DNA from: Rhodococcus jostii NBRC 16295
GTDB taxonomy: Bacteria; Actinomycetota; Actinomycetes; Mycobacteriales; Mycobacteriaceae
DNA: 64,000 nt
Assembly (NCBI RefSeq): GCF_001894825.1
Contig: NZ_BCWY01000014.1
Location: 62,001 to 126,000 of the forward strand
Direction: 5' to 3'
The translations under genes were made by a program, and so were the position numbers. The notes under the pieces were generated by a model, which had not been told where the DNA came from, did not search any database, and saw nothing but the letters and a program-made list of their open reading frames with translations. Position 1 is the first letter of the stretch. The number at the start of each line of letters is the position of its first letter. Positions 1 through 8,461 of the stretch are shown here, piece by piece.

Positions 1-425
1 CGCTCGAAACCGGCCGCGACGAGGTACTCGCCGAGCAGTGCCAGCAGTTCGTCGGCGTCCACGGTGGGATCGGCGGAGTGACTGCTCGACGACGCGAGGT
101 GCTCCTCGAGCAGCTCGGTGTGTGCAAGACGGCCCGCGACTCGCACGGCTGCCACTCCCATCGCGTTGCGTCGCATGACGGTGCGTCCACGAGATTCCAG
201 CGACGCCGTCGTGTCGGAGGCCTCGTCCGGCTCCTCGGTGCTGTGCGAACCCGAGTTGCGCGTCGGCAGCGGGAACGTGAACGTCTCGGCGGAGCTGGTC
301 GTGGACTTGCCGTTGCCGTTGCTGCCGGTCAGCCCGCCCGTGCTGGGTTCGGCGAACGGCGAGTCCGCCGCCGAGCCCGCGGAGCCGTTGCTGCCCGATC
401 CGTTCGTGGAAATGCCGTTTTCCAT
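1..425 (-). CDS. Hypothetical protein, N-terminal part (runs off window)
   Basis: An open frame begins at an ATG at 425 with a good ribosome-binding site (AGGAAG) six bases upstream and runs off the left edge, giving 141 codons without a stop. The first 60 or so residues are low-complexity, rich in Ser, Gly, Asn and Thr, and look disordered. A more ordered helical stretch follows, from about residue 85, containing MRRNAMGVAAVRVAGRLAHT. I recognise no family in the visible part, and the catalytic or structural core may lie outside the window. It points the same way as the IclR gene, about 150 bp downstream of that gene's stop. That gap shows no obvious terminator. Confidence 0.6.
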   Translation of the reverse strand, partial: MENGISTNGSGSNGSAGSAADSPFAEPSTGGLTGSNGNGKSTTSSAETFTFPLPTRNSGSHSTEEPDEASDTTASLESRGRTVMRRNAMGVAAVRVAGRLAHTELLEEHLASSSSHSADPTVDADELLALLGEYLVAAGFE

Positions 426-579
426 CGTGTCGCTTCCTGCTCGTGGCCAAACGGGTACCGCGCAAAGCCCGTCAGTGTGCTCGATTCGAACTGAAAGCTA
501 CCAGCAGCGTCCGGCGTGCCGCACACCTCGACGGCTCGAGACAAGGTCGTACGGTCGCGGGCCCATCGGTGCCGTCGCG

Positions 580-1377
580 TCAGCGAACCCCCTCCGCCCT
601 CAGTTCGCGGGCCCACGCGGACGCGTGCTTCGTCAGCACGCCGGCGATCCGCTCCAGCTCACCGGGGTACGACGCGACCTCGGCGGGCATGGACACGCTG
701 AGGGCGTCGGTGGCGGGGATCCGGTAGGGCACGACGGTGGCGATGCAGACCACGCCGACCGTTCCCTGTTCCCGTTCGAGGGACCATCCGCGGTTGCGCA
801 CCTCGCCGAGTTCGGTGACGAGGTCGTCGATGTCGACGATGGTGTTCTCGGTGAATCGTTCGAGCTTTGCGGGAAGCATCTGCCGGACCTCGCTGGTGGT
901 CAGTTCCGCGAGCAGTGCCTGCCCGAGTGCGGTGACGTGGCACGGCAGTTTGCGGCCGACGCGATGCATGCGCCGCACCTCGACCTTCGATCCGCGGCTG
1001 GCGAGGTAGATGACGCTGGCCTCGTCGCGCCGCGCGAAGTGGACGGTGTGGCTGACTTCCGCCCGGAGTGCCTCGAGTACCGCTGCCGCCCGCGAGACGA
1101 CCGAATCCTTGTCGAGGTAGGACGTGCCGGCGAGTAGCGCATGGGTGCCGATGCCGTAGCGCGAACCCGACTCGTCGGCCTCGATCCACCGCAGATCCTT
1201 GAGCGTGCGCAGGAGGGCGTGCAGACTCGAGCGCGGATATTTGCACGCCTCCTGCAGCTCGCCGAGGCTCATTCGCTTCGGCGACGCGGCGAGCGTCTCG
1301 AGGATGTGGATGGTGCGTTCGGCAGACTTGACCGGTTGGGTTTCCGGGGCTGCCCCACGCGTGTCTTCTGTCACCAT
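580..1377 (-). CDS. IclR-family transcriptional regulator
   Basis: This 265-residue protein has the IclR layout: an N-terminal winged helix-turn-helix (about residues 16-78, with KSAERTIHILETLA and PRSSLHALLRTLK) and a C-terminal effector-binding domain (about 90-262). The start is the ATG at 1377, although the frame stays open upstream to 1449; the longer version would add 24 residues the family does not need. It is the last gene of the leftward run of two permeases, binding protein and dehydratase, so it is the natural candidate for the local sugar-acid sensor. It may bind the 16-bp palindromes at 6020, 7176 and 9373. That link, and whether it represses or activates, is inference from position. 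Confidence 0.85.
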   Translation of the reverse strand: MVTEDTRGAAPETQPVKSAERTIHILETLAASPKRMSLGELQEACKYPRSSLHALLRTLKDLRWIEADESGSRYGIGTHALLAGTSYLDKDSVVSRAAAVLEALRAEVSHTVHFARRDEASVIYLASRGSKVEVRRMHRVGRKLPCHVTALGQALLAELTTSEVRQMLPAKLERFTENTIVDIDDLVTELGEVRNRGWSLEREQGTVGVVCIATVVPYRIPATDALSVSMPAEVASYPGELERIAGVLTKHASAWARELRAEGVR

Positions 1378-1449
1378 GAAGACACTATCTCTCATTCTGA
1401 ACGCGATATCACCTACTGACGCATGTTCGGTGTCGGCAACGCGGCGCAC

Positions 1450-2610
1450 TCAGTACTCCGCCACGAGGTTGGCTGCGATGTACTCGAGATCGATGTCCTC
1501 GCCGAGGCCCGGTCTCTGCGGCATCGCCACGATCCCGTTCTCGTCGATGGGGTCGACGATGGACTTCAGGTGCGGCGGCACCCAGTCGTAATCGACGTGC
1601 GGGTGCAGCAGACCGCGCTCGTACCACTGGACGTTGTTGGCGGCCCCGACGAGCGCGAGGTTGGGGGCGCCGTTGCCGTGGATCTCGCACTCGAGACCGA
1701 AACCCTCGGCCATGTGCATCGTCTTCAGCGCCGGTGTGATGCCACCGCCGTTCATGGCCCCGACTCGCAGGATGTCGCACGCGTCGTTCGCAATCCAGTC
1801 GGCACGAGACTTGTGCCGCCCCGGCGTCGTCTCGGGTCCGATCACCGGGGTGTCGATCTGGTCGGCGAGCCACCGGTACGAGCGCAGCGAGAACTCGTCC
1901 ATCGGCTCCTCGAACCACTCGAACTTCAGCCGGTCCAGTTCGCGCCCGAGTTTCAGAGCGTCGGTGCGCGAGTACCAGTGGTATCCGTCGAGCATCAGCG
2001 GGAAGTCCTCGCCGACGGCATCGCGGACCGCGGCACACGCGTCGATGTCCCGGGTCAGATTCGGGGAGCCCGGCAGCGGAGGCATCCAGGTGTGCAGCTT
2101 GATGCCCTGGTAGCCACGCCTCTTCAGTGCGACAGCGAAGTTCGCGTAGTCCTCCGGCGTGGCGAGGCCGCCGTCGATGTCGTCACCGCACATGGTGCTG
2201 GCATACGCCTTGACCTCGGAGCGCGCGCCGCCGAGCAGCTTCCACACCGGGGTGTCGAACCTGTTGCCCGCGAGGTCCCACAGCGCCTGGTCCAGGTAGC
2301 TGCAGGTGTGCTCGGGAAGCTCGACGGCCCGGGTGCGCTGACGAATCGCCAATTTCTTGTCCATCGCTTCGCGTGCCAGCGGATCGGTGCCGATCAGGAC
2401 GGGCCGGAAATGCTGCTCGACCTGATCCTGCCGAAGGTAGTTCGGCTTGCCCAGAACGTAGCCGCTGACGCCGTCGGAGTCGGTGATCCGCAGGAGCGCC
2501 TGCGTCGCCGGCACGGATGGCCCGGGATGGCGATGACCGTACGAGTCGACCGAGGTGCGTGCCTCGGTCTTGAAAACCTGCACGGCGACTTCTGTGATCA
2601 CGCTGGACAT
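1450..2610 (-). CDS. Enolase-superfamily sugar-acid dehydratase (mandelate racemase type)
   Basis: This 386-residue protein belongs to the mandelate racemase/muconate-lactonizing branch of the enolase superfamily. Visible catalytic parts are a K171-L-H173 motif on the second barrel strand, predicted Mg ligands Asp208 (MLDGYHWYS), Glu234 (EWFEEP) and Glu260 (GPETTPG), and the Asp279/His311 dyad (DILRVGAMNGGG, CEIHGNG). Such enzymes remove a proton alpha to a carboxylate; sugar-acid dehydratases and aldarolactone cycloisomerases are members. Given the uronate dehydrogenase and KdgD-like gene in the same cluster, dehydration or cycloisomerisation of an aldarate or its lactone is the best guess. 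The exact substrate cannot be read from sequence. It lies 27 bp downstream of the binding-protein gene, in the same operon. Confidence 0.85.
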   Translation of the reverse strand: MSSVITEVAVQVFKTEARTSVDSYGHRHPGPSVPATQALLRITDSDGVSGYVLGKPNYLRQDQVEQHFRPVLIGTDPLAREAMDKKLAIRQRTRAVELPEHTCSYLDQALWDLAGNRFDTPVWKLLGGARSEVKAYASTMCGDDIDGGLATPEDYANFAVALKRRGYQGIKLHTWMPPLPGSPNLTRDIDACAAVRDAVGEDFPLMLDGYHWYSRTDALKLGRELDRLKFEWFEEPMDEFSLRSYRWLADQIDTPVIGPETTPGRHKSRADWIANDACDILRVGAMNGGGITPALKTMHMAEGFGLECEIHGNGAPNLALVGAANNVQWYERGLLHPHVDYDWVPPHLKSIVDPIDENGIVAMPQRPGLGEDIDLEYIAANLVAEY

Positions 2611-2637
2611 GATGATTCGCTTCCTGTTCGAAATCTG

Positions 2638-3960
2638 CTATTTACCCTGGCGGGCGACGTACTTGGCCATGGAGTGATCGAGCTTCTCGGCGAAGTCGTC
2701 GGCGAAGTCCTGCGCGCTGAGCTGCCCGATGAGCACTTTCTGCCACTGGCCGAGCATCTGCACCTGAACGATCTTGCCGAAGTCGGGCAGGTAGTCCGGC
2801 GGTGTGACCAGCACGGTCTTCGGGTCGTCCAGCGCCGCGAGCGCGGCCTGCACCGACGGCATGCTCGCGAATTCGGGTGCCGAGCGGGCAGCCTTGTTGA
2901 CCGGGATCTGTCCGACGTGCTCGTTCCAATACGCCTGCGATTCCTGGGACGTCATGAACTCGAGGAACTTCCACGACGCGGCCTGATGCTGGCTGCTCTT
3001 GAACACCGTGTACGACGGGAACGGGTCCGTCATGACGGTGCGCTTTCCGTCCTCGTTACGCGGCAGCGCCACGGCTCCGACCTTGTCGCCGAGCGCCTTC
3101 TCGTGGTTGCTCAACGAGCCGAGGTTGTGCTGCATCATGGCAACCGATCCGCCGCCGAAGCTCGCGACCATCTGCGGGAAGCCGTTGTTGACGTCCGCGG
3201 TCGGCGTCTCGACGTCGTAGAGCGCCGCGAAACGTTCGATGGCGTCGACCATCTCGGGGCGATTCAGCGTCGACTCGCCGTCCTCGAAGAAGCTCTCGAT
3301 ACCGGTGCTGGCGAACATGTACTGCAGCAGAGGGTAGATCGATCCGGCGCCGCCGCGAATGGTGAATCCGTAACGGCCGGCGTCCTTGTCGGTGAGAGTC
3401 CGTGCCGCCTCGTAGAACTCGTCGTACGTGTCCGGAGGTTCGATGCCGGCCTCGGCGAACCAGTCGGCGCGGTACCAGAGGGTGGCGTTGTTGCTGGTGT
3501 ACGGGAGACCGTACAGATGCTCGCCGCCGCCGGATTCACGCGCCGACTCGAGAATTCCGGCGTCGTACTCGTCGCGTTGGGGTGAGGCCGCCATGAAGTC
3601 GTCGAGTGAGATGACGGCGTCCTGGGCGACGAGCGGGGCGAGGTAGGCCGTGGAGACGATGCCGAGATCGGGCGCGGAACCGCCGGCGAGCGCGGTCTGG
3701 TACTTCTGCTGTGCGCTGTCCGACGGCAGGCCCACGTACTGGATGTCGATGCCGGGGTTGGCGGCCTCGAACCGCCGGATGAGTTCCTCGTACAGCGGAG
3801 TGCGGTCCGGCCCGGCGTTGTTGTCCCAGAAGGTCAGCTGGGCATTGTTCGGGTCGCCGAGGGCCCCGTCGGGCAGGGACGTTTCGGAACTGCAGGAGGC
3901 GAGCACGAGCGTGGCCGCCGCACCGATCAGGGTGGACCGCAGGAGGGTTCGCCGGTTCAT
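2638..3960 (-). CDS. ABC transporter sugar-binding lipoprotein
   Basis: A 440-residue extracytoplasmic solute-binding protein of the carbohydrate (CUT1, MalE-like) type. The N-terminus MNRRTLLRSTLIGAAATL followed by LASC is a lipoprotein signal peptide with the lipidated Cys in the lipobox. The start at 3960 is preferred because AGAGGA lies six bases upstream; an in-frame ATG at 3984 lacks this. The frame stays open far upstream, but those residues are a shadow of the permease gene. The mature part has the expected family signatures, for example GLPYTSNNATLWYRADWFAE and a C-terminal region typical of cluster-B or -D binding proteins. It should deliver the sugar or sugar acid to the two permeases upstream; the ATPase is encoded separately at 9460. 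Confidence 0.92.
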   Translation of the reverse strand: MNRRTLLRSTLIGAAATLVLASCSSETSLPDGALGDPNNAQLTFWDNNAGPDRTPLYEELIRRFEAANPGIDIQYVGLPSDSAQQKYQTALAGGSAPDLGIVSTAYLAPLVAQDAVISLDDFMAASPQRDEYDAGILESARESGGGEHLYGLPYTSNNATLWYRADWFAEAGIEPPDTYDEFYEAARTLTDKDAGRYGFTIRGGAGSIYPLLQYMFASTGIESFFEDGESTLNRPEMVDAIERFAALYDVETPTADVNNGFPQMVASFGGGSVAMMQHNLGSLSNHEKALGDKVGAVALPRNEDGKRTVMTDPFPSYTVFKSSQHQAASWKFLEFMTSQESQAYWNEHVGQIPVNKAARSAPEFASMPSVQAALAALDDPKTVLVTPPDYLPDFGKIVQVQMLGQWQKVLIGQLSAQDFADDFAEKLDHSMAKYVARQGK

Positions 3961-3986
3961 GTGGATCCTCTTTTCGAAAGTCATGA

Positions 3987-4877
3987 TCAGCCCTTGACCG
4001 CGCCGGCGCTCAGGCCCTGGACGAGGTACTTCTGGATGACGGCGAAGACGGCGACGACCGGCACCGCGGCGATCAGACCGCCGGCGGCGAGAACCCCGAA
4101 ATCGACGTTGTAGGAGCCGATGGTGTAGCTGAGTCCGACCGGCAGAGTGAACTTCTCCTGGCTGCTGATGAACATCAGGCCGAACAGGAAATTGTTCCAG
4201 CTGCCGATGAAGGCGAACGATCCGACGGCGATCAGGCCGGGTCGCAGCAGCGGCAGCATGATGATGCGGAACGCCCGCAATCGTGAGCAGCCGTCGACCA
4301 TCGCGGCCTCTTCCAGTTCGACCGGGATCTGCGCGATGAACCCTGCCATCAGCATGGCGGCCAGCGGAAGCTGGAACACGGTGTCGGCGATGATGAGGCC
4401 GGTCAGGTTGTTGACGAGGTTCATCTCGCGGAACACCTGGAACAGGGGGATGAGCAGCATGGCGCCGGGCACGAACTGGCTGCAGAGCAGCGCCATCACC
4501 AAAGGGAGCTTGGCTCGGAACTTGAAGCGGGCCAGCGCATATCCGGTGGCCAGCGCGACGAAGGTGGTGAGGACGAGCGACAGTGCGGCAACGATGAGGC
4601 TGTTCTTGAAGAAGAAGCTGAAGCCGAGGGTGTTCCACACGGTGTCGAAGTGCTCGAACGTGAGGGGCCAGGGGAGCATCGAATTCGATCCCGCGGGCCG
4701 GAACGCGAACACGATCATCCAGTAGAACGGGACGAGAGTGAACGTCAGGTACAGCGCGAGCGGCAGCCCGACACTGAACATGCGCGGCTTCTTCTTGTGA
4801 ATCCGCAGCTTCCCGGTCGTGTCCGGCTCGGGCAGCGCAACGGTGGGACGATCGGTGGTGGTGGTCACGACGGTCAA
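3987..4877 (-). CDS. ABC sugar transporter permease, MalG type
   Basis: A 296-residue inner-membrane permease with six predicted hydrophobic segments and the cytoplasmic EAA loop (ELEEAAMVDGCSRLRAFRII), which docks on the ATPase. It ends in SAGAVKG, as usual for MalG-type subunits. The start is uncertain. The TTG at 4877 overlaps the stop of the upstream permease, but the AGAAGG motif is too close to it; the GTG at 4868 is better spaced and may be the true start. It pairs with the MalF-type permease immediately upstream, and the two genes are translationally coupled. Confidence 0.92.
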   Translation of the reverse strand: MTVVTTTTDRPTVALPEPDTTGKLRIHKKKPRMFSVGLPLALYLTFTLVPFYWMIVFAFRPAGSNSMLPWPLTFEHFDTVWNTLGFSFFFKNSLIVAALSLVLTTFVALATGYALARFKFRAKLPLVMALLCSQFVPGAMLLIPLFQVFREMNLVNNLTGLIIADTVFQLPLAAMLMAGFIAQIPVELEEAAMVDGCSRLRAFRIIMLPLLRPGLIAVGSFAFIGSWNNFLFGLMFISSQEKFTLPVGLSYTIGSYNVDFGVLAAGGLIAAVPVVAVFAVIQKYLVQGLSAGAVKG

Positions 4878-5833
4878 ACCTTCTCACTGTTGAACTTGCT
4901 CAGGCGCAAGTAGAGGATCGAGCAGAACAGCAGGATCACGAATGCGACCGTGGTGAGTGCCGAGCCGTATCCGAAGTCCTGGGCAGTGGTGGCGAGCTGT
5001 GAGACGTACAGCGGCAGTGTCGTGGTGACGTCGGCCGGACCGCCCGCGGTGAGGGTGTACAGCAGATCGACGTTGTTGAACTCCCACACGCCGCGCAGCA
5101 GCGTCGACAGGATGATGACGGCCTTCAGGTGCGGCAGGGTGACGAAGCGGAACCGCTGCCAGCGGTTGGCGCCGTCCACGTTGGCCGCCTCGTACAGGTC
5201 CTTGGGGGCGCTCTGCAGCTCGGCCAGGATGAGAATGGCGAAGAACGGCACACCGCGCCACAGTTCGGCGACGCCCGTCGCCCAGAACGCGGTGTCCGGA
5301 TCTGCGATGGGAGCGGCGGTGCCGTCGCCGATTCCCATGTTTCCGAGCAGCTTGAAGAGGCCGGTCGAGGGGTTGTAGATCAGCAGCCAGATGCCGGTGG
5401 TGAGGACGCCGGACACCGCCCAGGGTGAGAACACCAGGGCGCGTGCCAGGCCGCGGCCCCGGAACACCTCGTTGACCAGCAGGGCCAGCCCGAGGCCGAG
5501 GATCAGCTGGAAGACGACCTGAAATCCCACCCACTTCGCGGTGGTGACCAGGCTGGTCCAGAACAGGGAGTCGGCGAACATCAGCCGGAAGTTGTCGAGG
5601 CCGGCGAAGCCGTTGTCCCACGGCGTCGTCGGGTTGTAGTACTGCAGGCTGTAATAGAAGACACTGCCGACCGGGTAGAAGATGAAGACGGCCAGCAGGA
5701 TGACCACCGGTGCGATCAGGATGTACGGGGCAGAGGCTCTGCGCCAGGCCGGTCTGCGACGAGTGCGACCGGGAGAGGCCGGCGCCGCCGGCGCGGACTG
5801 CCCTCCCGGCCTGGAGGAGATGGTGGTGACCAT
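4874..5833 (-). CDS. ABC sugar transporter permease, MalF type
   Basis: A 319-residue permease with an arginine-rich cytoplasmic N-terminus (about 35 residues), six hydrophobic segments and an EAA motif (YEAANVDGANRWQRFRFVTL). It is the first gene of the leftward operon permease-permease-binding protein-dehydratase-IclR. The ATG at 5833 has a GGAG about nine bases upstream. The 270-bp leader region upstream carries a 16-bp palindrome at 6020-6035, a likely operator. The substrate is inferred to be a uronate or related sugar from the catabolic genes nearby. Confidence 0.92.
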   Translation of the reverse strand: MVTTISSRPGGQSAPAAPASPGRTRRRPAWRRASAPYILIAPVVILLAVFIFYPVGSVFYYSLQYYNPTTPWDNGFAGLDNFRLMFADSLFWTSLVTTAKWVGFQVVFQLILGLGLALLVNEVFRGRGLARALVFSPWAVSGVLTTGIWLLIYNPSTGLFKLLGNMGIGDGTAAPIADPDTAFWATGVAELWRGVPFFAILILAELQSAPKDLYEAANVDGANRWQRFRFVTLPHLKAVIILSTLLRGVWEFNNVDLLYTLTAGGPADVTTTLPLYVSQLATTAQDFGYGSALTTVAFVILLFCSILYLRLSKFNSEKV

Positions 5834-6019
5834 GGTGCACGCTCCGAAGTTCGGTGCCGGTCGCGCCGGCGGGTCAGGGGATTGTGGCTACTGCTGCTGA
5901 GGCGAGATCACGGGGGTGGCGCGTCAGCGCGAAAGGTGATGGGAACGATGCGGCCTCCGGCCTGCCTGAGGTTCCCCGATGTGCGTAAGGGGTTCCGTGG
6001 GCGGCGTCTGCGCGTACCG

Positions 6020-6035
6020 GTTCATGTATGTGAAC
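6020..6035. promoter_or_regulatory. 16-bp palindromic operator candidate, copy 1
   Basis: GTTCATGTATGTGAAC has perfect five-base arms (GTTCA/TGAAC) around six central bases. It lies about 190 bp upstream of the MalF-type permease start. A related imperfect element (TGTGAATTGTCGAACTCAC) follows at 6048-6066. Two further copies of the same 16-bp layout sit at 7176 and 9373, in the other two regulatory regions of the uronate cluster. Confidence 0.6.
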
Positions 6036-6103
6036 TCACGCTCTCTATGTGAATTGTCGAACTCACTATGACGGCAGTCACAAGGTCTGTCAAGAGTGAT
6101 CGG

Positions 6104-7183
6104 CTAGACGGTACGGAGGATCCATTCGGCGGCCGCGGCCTGCATGTCGGCCGAAAAGCGGTGCCCGCCCGAGAACCACTGCGTCGTCAGCGAATACGAC
6201 CCGTCGTACGCCCCGCGCAGCACGGTCTCGGCGTCACGCATCCCCTGCCGGCTGAAATGGGAATCGTCCAGCGCGAACTGAACCAGGAGCGGCCGCGGCG
6301 CGGTGCTCGCGGCGACCTCGGGCCAGTCGCACACCGCCGGCAGGCCCGGAGTGATCATCAGCCACGTCGTATCGTCCGCGTTACCGTTCGCGACATCCGC
6401 GAACGTGCTCATCATCGCGGTGATCACCCCTGCTCGCAGGCGTGTCGAACATGCCAGCAGGTGTGCGACGCGAGCGCCGCCGCCCGAGAATCCTGCTGCG
6501 GCGACCCTGTTCGGATCGACGCCTTCGGTCGTCAGGAGGACGTTCAGCGCCCGAAGATCCTCGGCCACAACCTTGCCGGCGAGCGAGGTGCCTGCCAGGA
6601 CCGCTGCTTTCGCGAGGCCGTGTTCGTGCTCGCGGGCCGCCGCCTCGTACCGGCGCCGACGAATCTCGGGGGTGTCCCGCCCGGGCGGGAATGCGGCGAA
6701 GCCCGCTGCTGCGGCACGGTCCGGTAAGTCCGGCCACGGAACTCGTCGGCTACCCCAGGGGAACACGTCGTGGACGAGCACGACGAAACCCGCCTCCACC
6801 AGTCCTGTTGCGACCGCCATGCCCCCGTAGCCGCGTGTACGGAGTTCGGTGATGCCCGGTGCGAGACCGTCGGGGCCGTCGGCCACCTTCTCCTTGCCGT
6901 AGAACTTGACGCCGTCGTGCCCGTGCATCAGCAGGACGGCGGGGCGATCGGCGCCCGCGTGGGCGGGGCGCAGGAGCCAGCCTGCGGTGTCCGGACCGCC
7001 GTCACCGGCCGCCCAGGTGAGTTCACGACCGGCGACACCGTGTCGAATCCACGATCTGCCGTACCTCACGTCGGGTGTGCTCGCCGCCTGTTCGTCCGTC
7101 ACGCCGAGGACGTCGCGAACGGCGTCGCGACGTTCGGTCGCCGCGGTCGATCGTGGACAGTGGGACGAAAAGTGTGTTCCCAT
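6104..7183 (-). CDS. Alpha/beta hydrolase (dienelactone-hydrolase-like)
   Basis: This 359-residue protein has the alpha/beta-hydrolase core. The nucleophile elbow is GFSGGG, the oxyanion-side strand is AVLLMHGHDG, an acidic residue lies in FALDDSHF, and the probable catalytic His is in GGHRFSADM. No signal peptide is seen, so it should be cytoplasmic. The ATG at 7183 has GGAG eight bases upstream and lies inside the 16-bp palindrome at 7176-7191, so a repressor there would also cover the ribosome-binding site. In this cluster it may open an aldarolactone made by the uronate dehydrogenase, or remove an ester group from a uronide; neither is shown by sequence. It is transcribed toward the transporter operon. 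Confidence 0.8.
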   Translation of the reverse strand: MGTHFSSHCPRSTAATERRDAVRDVLGVTDEQAASTPDVRYGRSWIRHGVAGRELTWAAGDGGPDTAGWLLRPAHAGADRPAVLLMHGHDGVKFYGKEKVADGPDGLAPGITELRTRGYGGMAVATGLVEAGFVVLVHDVFPWGSRRVPWPDLPDRAAAAGFAAFPPGRDTPEIRRRRYEAAAREHEHGLAKAAVLAGTSLAGKVVAEDLRALNVLLTTEGVDPNRVAAAGFSGGGARVAHLLACSTRLRAGVITAMMSTFADVANGNADDTTWLMITPGLPAVCDWPEVAASTAPRPLLVQFALDDSHFSRQGMRDAETVLRGAYDGSYSLTTQWFSGGHRFSADMQAAAAEWILRTV

Positions 7184-7191
7184 GTGTGAAC
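7176..7191. promoter_or_regulatory. 16-bp palindromic operator candidate, copy 2
   Basis: GTTCCCATGTGTGAAC has the same GTTC-N8-GAAC layout as the copy at 6020. It sits between the divergent hydrolase (leftward) and unknown TIM-barrel-like gene (rightward) and covers the hydrolase start codon. Confidence 0.6.
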
Positions 7192-7239
7192 TCCGTCTTG
7201 TCTATCGAACTCTGTACTAGAACCGTTGAGGGGAACCGC

Positions 7240-8421
7240 ATGTCCGGAAGAACAGTCGATCGCATCGTCGCGCACGCCTATCCGTGGGACGTGCTCGGTG
7301 ATCCGCGCTTCGTCGACCGAGCCCGCACGCTGGGGGTTTCCGAGATCTCGCTCGCCGCGAGCTATCACTCGACCCGCGCCGCAACTCCGCTGCACCCGGC
7401 CCACAAGGTGGTCGATGCGCATCACGCTGCGCTGTACCGCCCCATCCGGCCTTCTGCGTGGGACGGTCACACGGTCACGGCCAGAACGACGACCTGGGCC
7501 GGATCCGAGGATGCGTTCGCCGATGCGGCGCGGATCCTGACCGGCGCGGGTATTCGTGTGAACGCATGGATCGTGCTGTCCCACAGCACTGTTCTGGGGC
7601 ACGCGCATCCCGACGTCACCGTCGTCAACTGCTTCGGCGACCGCTACCCCTACGCGCTGGCGCCCGGGCACCCGGACATCGTCCGCTACGCCCGTACCCT
7701 CGCGGCGGAGGCGGTGCGCGGCCTCGACCTGCACGGTGTGTCGATCGAGGCATGCGGACAGCTGGGGATCGCCCACGTCGGCCCGCACGAGAAGACCGAT
7801 GGCGCATTTCCGGGCATCGGCGACACGGTGATGTCGATCAGCTGCACCGAACGCGAACGCGCACTGTGGGCGGAGCGGGACGTCGATCCGGACAAGATGA
7901 TCGCGAAGCTGCGCTCCGGGGTGGATGCGCTGTCCGCGGGAACGCTCGCTCCGGAGGCGGCGATCACCGACATCCTCGGCGACGCGGAGGCCGAGGCCGT
8001 GCTGTCCGTGCGCCAGGCGGACGCCGACGCTCTCCGGGGTGCTGTGCTCGATGCCGTCCGGGCCGAGATGCCGTCTGCCCGCGTCACGCTGCACGGCCAT
8101 CCGAACCCCTGGAAGACGGGGCCGTCGCCGGCACTGACGCCTGCTGCTCCGGGAGACGTCGACGCCGTGCTCGTCTCGGCGTGGCCGGGGACGGCGGAAA
8201 CCGTCGCCGTCACAGAGGCGACCCGGGCGATCGTCGGTGATGCCGTCGACGTCGGCGCCTATGTGTCGGTGCTGCCGCCGAAGAATCTCGACGACGTCGG
8301 CAGCCACGTCGCGGCCACGGTTGCGGCCGGGGCGAACGAGCTGCACCTCTACCACCTCGGGTTGGTCAACAAGGTGCAGCTCGACGCGTTGGGCCGCATC
8401 ATCCGCGACTTCTCGGTCTGA
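7240..8421 (+). CDS. Conserved hypothetical protein, possibly a TIM-barrel enzyme
   Basis: A 393-residue protein I cannot assign to a named family. The ATG at 7240 is chosen because GAGGGGA precedes it closely; the open frame extends to 7075, but that part is the reverse of the hydrolase gene. The sequence shows repeated strand-then-helix units: DRIVAHAYPWD near the start, IRVNAWIVLSHS, LDLHGVSIEACGQLG, VDAVLVSAWPG, and GANELHLYHLGL near the end. This fits an (alpha/beta)8 barrel of the glycosidase or sugar-isomerase sort, with Glu in VSIEACG a possible catalytic acid. It shares a promoter region carrying the 16-bp operator with the hydrolase, so it probably belongs to the uronate regulon. 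No function is claimed. Confidence 0.8.
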   Translation: MSGRTVDRIVAHAYPWDVLGDPRFVDRARTLGVSEISLAASYHSTRAATPLHPAHKVVDAHHAALYRPIRPSAWDGHTVTARTTTWAGSEDAFADAARILTGAGIRVNAWIVLSHSTVLGHAHPDVTVVNCFGDRYPYALAPGHPDIVRYARTLAAEAVRGLDLHGVSIEACGQLGIAHVGPHEKTDGAFPGIGDTVMSISCTERERALWAERDVDPDKMIAKLRSGVDALSAGTLAPEAAITDILGDAEAEAVLSVRQADADALRGAVLDAVRAEMPSARVTLHGHPNPWKTGPSPALTPAAPGDVDAVLVSAWPGTAETVAVTEATRAIVGDAVDVGAYVSVLPPKNLDDVGSHVAATVAAGANELHLYHLGLVNKVQLDALGRIIRDFSV

Positions 8422-8427
8422 CGCGTG

Positions 8428-8456
8428 CGAGGTGGGCGCCCCGGGCGCCCACCTCG
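8428..8456. terminator. Bidirectional hairpin terminator
   Basis: A perfect 13-bp stem (8428-8440 with 8444-8456) closed by a three-base loop fills the 40-bp gap between the convergent unknown gene (stop 8421) and uronate dehydrogenase gene (stop 8462). Confidence 0.75.
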
Positions 8457-8461
8457 GGCCG

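Noticed and set aside
1423..3585. 720-residue plus-strand frame opposite the dehydratase and binding protein
   Set aside because: It is antisense to two well-supported genes, has the arginine/valine-rich composition of a shadow frame in high-GC DNA, and shows no domain.
2638..4887. 749-residue continuous frame including the binding protein
   Set aside because: The upstream half is an arginine-rich shadow of the MalG-type permease; a clear lipoprotein start with ribosome-binding site exists at 3960.
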